The notes under the pieces: generated by a model
What the model saw: the letters and a program-made list of their open reading frames with translations, nothing else
Told to the model about the DNA's origin: nothing
Databases searched by the model: none
Assembly (NCBI GenBank): GCA_046349915.1
Contig: JAXMBL010000004.1
Span: 558,001-622,000, forward strand
Direction of reading: 5' to 3'
Source of the DNA: CAIXSC01 sp046349915
GTDB taxonomy: Bacteria > Planctomycetota > Planctomycetia > Pirellulales > Pirellulaceae
DNA length: 64,000 nucleotides
Shown here: piece by piece, positions 13,201 through 25,200 of the stretch
Numbering within the stretch: the stretch's first letter is position 1
Layout of the letters: each line of letters opens with the position of its first letter
Translations under genes and position numbers: made by a program

Positions 13201-16200
13201 CTTGTTGCGGCACGCGTTGCCATCCAGTCGATCCGTGCTGGAATTGGACGACGCCGACTTCGTCACACTGGCCCATATGACTTTGCAAAGCGGCACTCGC
13301 GGACTGTGGGCCTACAATGGAAGCACGAGTTTCACCGGTCGCTACTTGACGATCCCTTCGCCCACCGACGCGGGCGTCTACTTGGAAGGCGGTTCGTCCG
13401 CCGTATCGCTCGATCATCTGGTAATCACCAACAGCGGCGGACATGGAGTGTTTGTTGAAGGGACGCTGGGGAGTCTGACCAACAGCATTGTGTCGGGAAG
13501 CCGCGGCGACGGCGTGCTATTGATTGAGCCGGGCACGACCGCCATCGAGCGGAACGAGATCTTCGAGAACCTGGGCAACGGCATCACGGTCCGTAACCAC
13601 GGAGTGGGAACGTTGACCACGATCGGCGGACTCAATCTATCGGCGGCGCTGGGCAATCGCGTTCACGATAATCTTGGCCACGGGATCGACGCGGATGGAC
13701 AAGTCGTTGTCGCGGGCAACACGGTCTGGGGGCATCAAAGCACGGACGCCGCGGGCGTGTTGGTCGGGGGGAGTGCATCGGCTGCTCGCAACGTGAGCTA
13801 CTCGAACTACCAAGGCATCCGAGCCGGACTGCTGGCGGGCGAAATCGTTGAGAACCGTGTTTATCGCAATACGGCGGCGGGCATCTTGCTGGACGCTGGC
13901 GCCGTCGTGCGAGGCAACGTCTCCTACTCGAATGCTCACGGTCTGCTGATGAATTCGTCCTATTTCAGCGTACCGGTCGAGTTGACGAACAATCTGATCT
14001 ATGCGAACACGACCTCGGGCGTGGAACTTGGGCACGCGGCGGGCGGCGCGACGATCCAAAACAATACCATCGTCCAACCGGTGGGCAACGCACTCGCTTT
14101 GCTGGACCATTCAAGCAACGTGGCGGTGCACAATAATATTCTCTCGGTCGACTCGGGCTTCGCGCTCTGGGTCTCGTCCGATAGTCAAGTGGGATTCACC
14201 AGCGACTTTAATCTGTACCATACAACCGGCTCGGGCAAAGTCGCTCGCTGGCAGAACAGCTCTCGGCCGACTCTGGCCGCATGGCAGGCGGCGGCGCTGC
14301 AAGATCTGAATGGTTTGAGTCAGAATCCGGCGTTTGTCGACGCGGATGGCGCCGATGGCGTGCTGGGTTACGTTTCGCCCGTCGCGGATGGACGCGACGA
14401 TGATTTCCATGAGCGGAGCGTCGACGGCAGTTTCCATGGCGGGTCGCTTGCTCCGGTAATCAGTGCGACCACCGGCCTGCCGGTCTTTCCCGCGTTCACA
14501 TTGACCAGCGATCCGGTCGCTTCGCCTGCCATCGATCGTGGTCGTGCGAGTGACTCGGCGGTGTTCGAGCCATCTCCCAACGGCGGCTTCATCAATCTCG
14601 GCGCCTATGGCGGAACCGCTCAGGCATCGCTTAGCCCCCTGGAGTTCGTGACCGTTTTCCGGCCGGATGGTATGGAGAGTTGGCCCGCCGAGCAGACATT
14701 TGCGGTGCGTTGGCGAGCGAGCGACTTCACCGGGACAGCCGATATCGAGTTATTGGTTGACAACGGCGCGGGAGGGTTTACGGCGGTCGACTTGTTGGCC
14801 GACGATACGGAGAACGACGGCGAGTTCCTGTGGACGATCCCGGCGAATATCGTTCCCGGTGCGTATTACTTGAGCGTCACTACTTCCAACGGAGGACTGA
14901 CGGATCGCAGCAATGCGGCGTTTACGATCAGCGGGCCGGTGTCGGCTTATTATGTGAACATCGCGGACGACTCCGATTTGGGCGACAACGAGTACACGAC
15001 GGCGGCCGGGGTCGACGGCAACGACGGTCTTACGCCCGCCACGCCCATGGCATCGCTCGCCGCGCTGCTGGCCGCCTATGATCTGGAGCCGGGCGATATC
15101 GTTTACGTCGATTCCGGTCGTTACGAACTCTCCGCGAATATTGGATTGGAAGAGGACGACTCGGGAGTACACATTCAAGGACCGACAGGCGCGGGGCGAG
15201 AAGCGGTGTTCGACCGCGGCAACTCGGCGTTGGGAAGTTATGTTTTCGAGCTTCTCGGCGCGGACGACGTCGAGTTGGATCATTTAGCGATCACGGGCGC
15301 GTCGATCGGCGTCTATGCGGCGCGCGACATGGGCAGCGAGCGTTTTACGTTGCGTAATAGTCGCCTCTTCGGCCAAGGAGACGAGGCGAATTCCTTTGGC
15401 GGCGGCGTGGACATTGGATCGGGTAATTCTCAGGCTGCGATCATCGACAACGTCGTTCACGACAACAAATCGTTTGGCGTACAGTTGGACGGTCAGGGCG
15501 GGATCGTGCAAGGCAACCGAGTGTTCGGGAACAACACGGGGATTGTCGCTAACTGGACAGGCCTGTTGGACGCCACTCGTCGAATTGTCGACAACATCGT
15601 TTTCGACAACGAGTCGATCGGCATCTCAGCTAGTTCTGCCGACGTGATCATCGAAGATAACTCGGTCTACGGGCAGAGTTCTTTTCCTGGATCGACTGGC
15701 ATTCGCAGTTCGGACGCGACGGTGCGAGCCAATCGCGTCTTCGGCAACTCATACGGTATCATCGCCGATGGCCTTGAAAGCCAGTTCGAGAACAACCGCA
15801 TTTACGATAACTCGGTCGGGATTCACATCAGTTGGGGCGTCGATCTGCTGGGGAACTTCGTCTATTCGAATGATACCGGCGTCGAAGCGGGAGACGTGGG
15901 AACTGGCTATTTTGGCCGGATTGCCAACAATCTGTTGTACGACAATCAGTTGGTCTCGCTAATGTTGCGGGGCGCTCGCGCGGGAACCCAGGTGCTTAAC
16001 AATACATTCCGCCAGTCGGCCGGGGATGCGCTGCGAGTGGAATCGCAGTCGGCGGGTGTGCGAGTGACGAACAACATCTTTTGGGTCGACGGCGCCGACG
16101 CGATCGACATGGCCAATGATAGTCAGACTGGTTTTCAGAGCGACTACAATTTGTATCGAGTCGTCGGAAGCGGACGAGTCGCTCGCTGGGGAGGCGCCGA

Positions 16201-19200
16201 GTACGCTTCGCTCAACGACTTCGCCAACGATGTCGGGCAAGATCCCCATAGCTACTCGGTGGATCCCCAGTTCGTGGACGTCGATGGCGCGGACAATGGG
16301 CTGGGCTTCCGCGCCGCCAGCATCGGGGCAGAGTTCGATGTCAACGATTCGGGACCGAACTTTGTCACGACAGGTTTCTGGTACGCGCTGCAGGGCGGCC
16401 TCAACGGCTTCCATGAAACGGGATCGACGGCGGGGCAGGCGTCGATCACCTTCGGACCGTTTGAAGTCAATGATCTCGATACGGGCGACTTCAGTTACTC
16501 GGCGAATTGGCCCACTTTCCCGGGACTTGGCACTGCTGCTTTTGGAGTCACTTCCTCCGGGCCGATCAGCGCGGAATTGGTGGGCGATGCCTATGTCGAG
16601 CAGGCCAACACGATTTCCACCTCGGGCGCCATCACCTACTCGGCCTATGATCAGGGAGAAGCGACGATCACGTTGACGATGTCGGGAGCGATGCTCTTCT
16701 TGGAATCCCTGGCCGGACCAGGTGCTTCGGAAACCGTGCTGTCGGAAGAGTGGCGCAACGGGTATGTAGCGGGCGACCTGCATCGAGTGCATGACGCGTT
16801 GGGCGACGAGTCAGCGGAGTGGACCATCGGCGGTCTGACGCCGGGCGAAACCTACGCGCTGCACGCTCTATGGCAGCCGTTCAACGATCTGGGACTTCAG
16901 GTGCGTTACGAAGTGTGGGATGGCGACACGATCGTCGGCATGCGTTATCTGAATCAGTCGGAGCATCCGTCGTCTCCCAGCAACTTGCGACAGGGACTCG
17001 ACAACCTGGGTTACTACCGCGCCGTAAACTCGGAGTTCCGCGTAAAGATGCGCGGCGAGGCGGGGACGCACTTCATGGCCGACGCGGTTCAAGTGCGACC
17101 AATCGCCGGAGATCGCGGCGAAGACGACAATTTCCATGTGGCGAGTTCTTCGCCCGCGATTGATTATGGCGATCCGCGAGCTTATTACCTGGGCGAACGT
17201 CTTCCCAATGGCGCTCGAACGAACATCGGTTACGACGGCAATACGGCTGACGCGGCGGTCAGCTTCATTCAGACGTTGCAAGTCCAGACTCCCAACGGCG
17301 GCGAGAAGATTGAAGCGGGCAGTTTGTTGCAAGTCGATTGGATCTCGTCGGGAGTCGTCGCCCAACAGCCGGTGGCCTTGATCAATGTCGGCGGCGAAAC
17401 CATCGACAACTGGCTGTTCGACGATTACTCGACCGAATCGTGGTCCACGGACGTGATTCCCGCTCAGCAGGCGTTACAGTTGCCGGCCGCGTCGGTCGCC
17501 GCGCCGTCAGACGTCTATCGTTCCTACCGCATGGCGCAGTTTGGCGACGGCCAACAACTGTCGTATCACTTGCCCGTGCCGGATGGGGAATATACGGTCC
17601 GCTTGCATTTTGTCGAACCGAATACCTTGTCGCCGGGCGACCGAGTGTTCGATATTCAGTTGCAAGGCGAGACGCGAGTCGATGATTACGATATCGTCGC
17701 GGCCACGGGTGGATCGGCGATTGTAGACATTCAGAGTTTTACGGTGACCGCGACCGGCGGCGCGGGAATAACGCTTGATCTTGTCAATGGCGAGTCGTTC
17801 TACCCGGCCCTGCTGTCGGCGCTGGAAGTCTCCGCCGCGAATCCCGCGGGCGTCGCCAATCCGGTTGCTGATGTTGACTTATCGCTAGACGGGGGCGAAA
17901 GCTGGACGACCATTGCGACCAGCGTGCCGTTGGATCGCTATGGACGGGGATCGGTCACTTGGGTGATTCCCGCGCAAACGCAGTCCGACGGACCCGCCGC
18001 GTTGACTCGCGTTCGCTACGCAGGCAGGCAAGATTCATCCGACCAACCTTTCACCATCACCAATGGCGGCGCCAGTTACTATGTGAACATCGCGGGGGAC
18101 GGCGATTTCTCGGACAACGAGTATACGACCGCCGCGGGCGATGATGCGAACGACGGTAAGTCGCCTGACCGTCCCATGGCTTCCTTGGGAGCGCTGCTGA
18201 GAGCCTACGATCTGGAGCCCGGCGACACAATCTTTGTCGATTCGGGAGTCTACTCGCTACGCACGAATCTCTTGTTGACGCCGAACGATTCTGGAGTCGT
18301 CATCCAAGGTCCCGTGAATGGTTCGCACGCGGCCGTCTTCGATCGCGGCAATCGGACGACTAGCGCCTACGCGTTTGAGTTCGCGGGCGCCGACGACGTC
18401 ACTCTGTCGAACTTGACGATCACTGGCGCCCGTATCGGCATTTTCGCGGGCGTCGGCGCCGATAGCGATCGCCTGCTCATCCGGTCGAACGTCATTGAAG
18501 ACGTGGGCGACGTAGAAGCGTTTGCCGGCGCCGGCATTCAGATCGAAATCTCGAATGACGACGCGGTGATCGAGGACAACGACGTGCGAGACGCTGGGTG
18601 GTACGGCATCACTTTGTCGGGCGCCGGCGGCGAGGCGCGACAGAATCGGATTTCGATGAACCGCGTTGGAATCGATTTGCCATGGAATGGCGACAACCTC
18701 GAGTTGCGCCTGGCGATCGACAACACCATCTTCGATAACTTGGACGTCGGTGTGAGTGCCAGCGACAACGATGTGCGAATCGAAGGAAACCGGGTGTATG
18801 GTCACCAGGGAATCGCCTCGGTTGGCATCAATGTGTATGACGCGATGGTCGTCGGGAATACCGTATACGACAACACACTGGGTATTCGCTCCAGCGGCTT
18901 CTTGGGCGCGGCGTCGAACAACCGCGTGTTCCACAATACGATCGGCATATCGGCCTTGAACGGGACGACCATCGCCGACAATCGAGTCTACTCGAACAGC
19001 TTGGGTTTGGAGACCATCGATTCACCAAACGCCCAATTCTTCGGGGCGATTCGCAACAACCTTGTCTACGCGAATACGACCGTAGGAATTCAACTCCGGC
19101 GGACAATCGGCGGCGCCGAAGTAACCAACAACACGGTGTACCAACCGACGGGCGATGCCATCCGCGTGGAAATGGTCGCGACCGACCTACGCTTGCGCAA

Positions 19201-22200
19201 CAACGTGCTGGTGGTCGGCGGCGGGTATGCGTTGTCGGTCGATACCGACAGTCAGACGAATTTCGACAGCGATTACAACCTGTTCCACATCACGGGCAGC
19301 GGAAAACTTGGCCGATGGCAGTCCGTCGACTTTACGACGCTCGACGAGTGGGCTCGACGCCTAGGAAACGATCGCCATGGCTTGACGGCCAATCCACTGT
19401 TTGTCGATGTCGACGGCGCCGACGGACTGCTCGGATTTGTCGGCGGCGTGGATCGGGGAAGCGACGATAACTTCAGTGTGTCGGCGGGGGCCCCGCTCAT
19501 CGACCGAGCCGATCCGACGACTCCCGCGTGGGCCGAACCGGCGCCGAACGGTGGGCGAGCGAATCTTGGCGCGGATGGCGCGACGAACCGCGCCGCGATC
19601 TCGCCGTCGACCCCACTGGTCACGTTGACGACGCCTAGCACGTACAACAAAGTTGAAGCAGGCGAGTCAACGGTTGTGCGCTGGACGTCGGATAGCGTTA
19701 CATCAGTCCAGCCTGTCGCGCTGATCAATGCGGGCGGCGTTAATGTGGCCGACGCAACTGCGCTGGTCTGGTTGGCCGACCATTTTGCCGCGGGTTCGCC
19801 GTCCCGTGGAACGGTCGTGGGACCGCTAGATCTCAGCGGCGCGGCCCATGCGGCGCCGGAAGGCGTCTATCGTTCGTACCTCGAGAGCAATGGCGTCGAT
19901 CCACGCATCGCCTATTACCTGCCGCTCGCGGACGGCCAATACGAAGTGAGGTTGCATTTCATCGAGCCTTGGGTGACCGAGAGCGGCAGGCGATTGCTCG
20001 ACGTCAGCTTGCAAGGCGAAACTCGGCTGGAATCCTGGGATCTCTTTGCCGCCGCGGGCTCGACCAATAAGGCCGTTGTGCGCGAGTTTTCGACGAGTGT
20101 GGCGAACGGCGCGGGGTTATCGCTCGACATAATCGGCCGCGCGGACTACGGCGCCGTGCTATCGGGGATTGAAGTACGTCGAGTGAATCCGCTGGGACTT
20201 CCCGCGGCTGTCGCCGACTTAGATGTTTCGCTGGACGCGGGCGTCACCTGGACTCGGCTCGCTGACAACGTTCCCTTGGATCGCAACGGCGTCGGTCAGT
20301 TTGTGTGGAATGTTCCCGCGAACTGGCAGTCAGATACGGCAGTGCTGCGAGTTGCAGTCGATGGGACATCCGCGGTCGATCTCTCGGACTCGCCCTTCCA
20401 AATCGCGCCTGCGGGGAACACGTTCTATGTTAATGACGGTTCCACGGTGGGCGATGTATTTGCAACGGCTGCTGGGAATGACGCCTTTCACGGTAAGTCG
20501 CCCGCGAAGCCCATGCGGGATCTCTACTCGCTGCTCAGCAGCTACGATTTGGAACCAGGCGACGTTATCTATGTCGACGCGGGCCAATACGAGGCGTTGC
20601 GTCGCATCACGATCGACGAGAGCGATTCGGGCGTCCGCATTGTCGGCGCAAGCGTCCAGGCGACGATCCTCAATCGCAACTGGAATGGGCCGCAAGCGGG
20701 TGAACTGTTTGATATCGTCGGCGCCGATGATTTGTCGATCGAACAGTTGTCCATGACTGGTGCACACTGGGCTGTGCGGGTGCGAACGGAGTCGCATAGC
20801 GACCGACTGCAATTGCGGAATAATCAGGTTTACGGCAATCTTCAAGGCGGCGTTGAGATCGGCGTGGGCAATGCCGATGCGAATCTGGAACGCAACCGTG
20901 TGTTTGATAACGGCGATGGGGTTAACGCGAGCTATGGAATCAGCGTCGCGGGAGCTGGCGTTCGCATTCTGGGGAACGATGTCTTTGGCAACGATTACGG
21001 CATCCATGCCAGTCTGCCAGGAGGCAATGCCACGGGCGAAATCGTCGACAACATCGTCCACGACAACCAGCAGATTGGGATCTACGCCTATCAGTCGGCG
21101 ACCATCGTTGGCAACCGCGTATACAACCAACGCAATACCGCGGGGACGGCGATTGGAGTTTATGCGGACAGCGTCGAACTTCGCGGCAACGTCATCTATT
21201 CGAACGATGTGGGAGTCGAAGGAGCGGGTGGTCGCGACACGACTCTGATCGTCGAGAACCGTTTGTTCGACAACGGCGTAGGCGTTCTGACAAGATTTGG
21301 TTCGGCCACGATCGCGCGAAATCAAATCTACTCGAATTCGCTCGGGTTGCGTTTAGGTGTCTCCAATTCGAGCACCCAGGTCAGTCCCTCAGCGTCGAAC
21401 AACCTGTTGTACGACAACAGCAACGGGGGTGTGCGAGTTGAAGCCGGGTTCGACGTCGAATTGGTGAACAACACGATCGTTCAGACGGTTGGCGACGCCA
21501 TTCGCATTGAAGGAATGAGTCGCGGGACGCGGTTGGTGAATAACGTGTTGTGGGTCGAGGCGGGGTATGCAATCTCAGTCGCCGCGAATAGTCAAGAAGA
21601 ATTCCACAGCGATTACAACCAGTTCCTCCAAGGGAGCGACCCCAACGCTCGCATCGGCCTGTGGAACGACGAGCCCTTCGATCTGCTGGCTGATTGGCAA
21701 GTGGGCGCTTCGCAGGATGCGGCGTCCACCGAGGGCGATCCGTTGTTCATCGACCGAAACGGCGCCGACAACCGATTGGGCTACGATCCACTTAACGAGT
21801 TGGACGGCGGCGCGGACGATAACTTCCATCTGTCGAAGGGATCGCCAGCGATCGACAGCGGCGACTCGGTCAGCGTCCCCGCCACCGACTTCGAGGGAAA
21901 TGTCCGACGCGATGACTTGGGTACGGTTAACAGCGGTCGTCTGACGTACCACGAAGCGGCTGGAGCCGGGGTGATATTGCAGTCCGCCATGATCGGCTCG
22001 GCGCAGAACTGGCGCGACTACAACACGGCCTACTCGCTGGATCTCCCTTTCGCCTTTCCGCTCGGAGATGCTTCGTTTTCAACCGTGCAGGTGTCGACCG
22101 CTGGTTTCCTGCACTTCGCCGGTCCCGACGACCCGAATGGGGCTTCGGCGTCTTTCGAGGCGCTGGCCGCGAACCGGCGCATCGCGCTGCTTTGGAGCGA

Positions 22201-25200
22201 CTGGTTCTATTCCGAGTCAGGCGACGACATCTATATCGATGAATCAGTGGCTGGTCAGGTAACCATTGTGTGGGACACGAGTGGGGCGAACGGCGACGAT
22301 CTCCGATTCGCGGCGACTCTGTTTGCGGACGGTCGAGTGCGGATGGACTACGAGGGCGGCGAAGTCAACTCGCCGACGATCGGTTTGTCGCGCGGGGACG
22401 GGGCTGCCTATCTCGGCTCGTATCACGAGCGCTCGACCTTGGTCGGAGCGACTCCACGAGTCTTCACTTACGGACCCAGTTTCGTGGATCGAGGCGTGTA
22501 TGAATTCCAAGGTTCGTCGCTTGATGAAACGCCTCCCGTCGTGGTCGGTACGGAATTGCGAGTGATCGACGGGCAGTCGCCGCGTACCGAGATTTATGTC
22601 CGCTTCAGCGAGGCGGTTGATCCGATCGACGCGAGGGCGACGGCGAACTACGAGTTGATCGAAGCGGGACCCAATGGACTCTTGGGGGATGGCGACGACC
22701 GAATCATCGCGGTTCGCCCGCGCTACGAACCTGGCACGACTTTAGTGGTCTTGGATGTGTTGCCGACTGGCACGGTGTTGAGCAGCGGCCGTTATCAGTT
22801 GATCGTCCACGGCGACTCGACGATTCACGATCTAGCGGGACTGCGGCTAGACGGCGACGGCGATCAGGAGGAAGGCGGGAATTTCGTCGGCGCGAATCGG
22901 TCGCCGGTTATGTTGCCAATCGCCAACATTGTCGTGGATGAGGGACAGGCCATCGACTTTGTTGTCCCTGCCTCGGATCCCGACTCCGACACGCTACGAT
23001 TCGAACTGGGCGTCGATGCGCCGGCGGGCATGACGCTTGATCCAAGCACGGGGCGATTCCAATGGACCTCCAGCGAGTCGCAGGCGCCGGCCATGTACGC
23101 GATCACGATTCGCGTCTTCGACGATGGACAGCCCAGTCTCGAGGCGACACGGATATTTACCATTACAGCTCGCGAGGTAAACGATCCGCCGATCGTCGAT
23201 CCGGTCGAGAGTCTCACGGCTCGCGACGGCGTGCTGGCGTCGACCACGATCCATGCGATCGATCCTGAACTTAATTCGTTAACCTATTCGCTCGATTCCG
23301 CGCCGGCGGGCGCGTCGATCCACCCGACGACGGGCGTATTCCAGTGGACTCCGACGGAAGCTCAATCCCCAGGGAACTACACGATCGTCGTGCGAGTTAC
23401 GGATAATGGCGAACCGAGTCGTTCTTCGTTGGTTGATTTCGAGGTGAGTGTATCGGAAGAGAATCAGGCGCCTCAGTGGCCGACGCTGGCGAATCGCAGC
23501 ATCTCCGAGGGAGTCGCCTTCCAGACGATATTCACTGCCGCCGACCCCGAACTCGGCGCCATCGACTACGACTTGATGGGCGTCGTGCCAGCGGGCGCAT
23601 CGATCCATCCCACCACGGGCATGTTCAGTTGGACGCCGACGGAAGCTCAAGGCCCAGGCGTCTACACGATTACGCTCCGTGCGTCGGATCGCGGCTCGCC
23701 CGCGCTGTCGTCGACCACGTCCCTGATCTTCACGATTCTGGAAACGAACGCCACGCCGATTCTGGTCGAGATTGCAAATCGCTCGGTGAGCATCGGTCAA
23801 ACGCTCGCGTTCCTGGCCAGTGCCAGCGACACGGATGCGCCAGTCAACGCGTTGACCTACAGCCTGGACGGCGGCGCTCCCGCGGGCGCCTCGATCAATC
23901 CGCTGACTGGCCTCTTCCTCTGGACTCCGACCGTCGATCAGGTGGGCCTCCATACGATCAACGTGCGAGTGACCGACGATGGCTCGCCCTCCCGCTCGGA
24001 CACGACGTCGTTCACGGTGACGGTTGAAGAATCGACTGGCAATCCGCCCACCATTTCGACGTTGACCGATCGTACGATTCTCGAAGACCAGCAGTTGGCG
24101 CCCGTGGATTTCACCATCGGCGATCAAGAGACCTCCGCCGCCGATTTGATTGTCACGGCGTCGTCAAGTGATTCGAGCTTGGTTCCAGCGGCCAACATTA
24201 CCCTGAGTGGAACAGGGGCAAGTCGCACGATCTCGGTGCAGCCTTTGCCTGATTGTAACGGCGTCGTCACGATCACGGTGACGGTCGACGATGGGGAGCA
24301 AACGACTCAAGAGAGTTTCCAACTGACGGTCACGGCGGTGAATGATCCACCGACCTTTACGCTCTCCGGGAATCCGCCGTCCATTGTCGCCAACGCGAGT
24401 TTGCGCACGGTTGCTGACTTCGCGACGGACATCAGTGCGGGGCCTGCCGACGAGTCAACGCAGACGCTCGACTTCATTCTCGAAGTCGTCTCGACCACGC
24501 GCAATCTGGCGTTCGCCGTGGCGCCGGACATTGATCCTGTGACGGGCCAGTTGACCTACCAGCCGCTGGCGAACACGTTCGGCAACGCCACGATCTCGGT
24601 GCGACTTGTCGATAACGGATTGGATGGCGATCCGCATGAATCGTCCAGCCAGCCGGTGACCTTCGTCCTGGCGGTGGGAGCGGACAAGTGGCAGAACTAT
24701 GCGAATTCGCTCGACGTGAACGGCGATACTCAAGTCGTGCCACTCGATGCGCTGTTGGTGATCAACGAGTTGAATCAGCGGACATTGACTAGCGCGATCG
24801 GTCAGCTTCCGGCGCTCAGCCCGGATTTCCAACCACCACCGTTCTTTGACGTGACGGGTGATGGCTTTGTCCTGCCGATCGACGCGTTGATCATCATCAA
24901 CTATCTGAACAGCCTGGCGGGCGGCGAAGGCGAGTCGGCGTTGGCGGCCGAGCCTACGCCTGTGGAAGCGGTGGCTTTCCCGACGGTGAATCCAGCTCGC
25001 GACTCTGTGGAGTCAGCCTACACATCGGGGCGGGAGTCGACAGCGAGTGAGGAAATTGATGTGGTTTGGGAAGGAGCCTGCGCCACCAAGGTGGATGAAC
25101 TGGGGGAGTTGGCCGCAGTCTTTACAGGGCGACATCGGTTGCGTCGAGCGTCCGGGGCTGGAGTGGAGTCCGGCAAAGACTGGGCTTTGACGGAGGCGCT

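Larger units (their letters stand above)
10640..22000 (+). repeat. Five right-handed beta-helix modules, tandem internal paralogues of about 2-3 kb
   Basis: Each module opens with a segment like YDLEPGDIVYVDSG (near 10700, 13060, 15070, 18200, 20540), continues with many NxVxxNxxGI rungs typical of NosD/pectate-lyase-type parallel beta-helices, and closes with a block like SDYNLYHTTGSGKVARW (near 11790, 14190, 16135, 19265, 21605). Most then continue with FVDVDGADGLLGF and a GSPAIDxGD-type end. Modules 2-5 also share a YYVNIADDSDLGDNEYTTAAG-like lead. The copies are diverged at DNA level, so the duplications are not recent. Confidence 0.85.
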
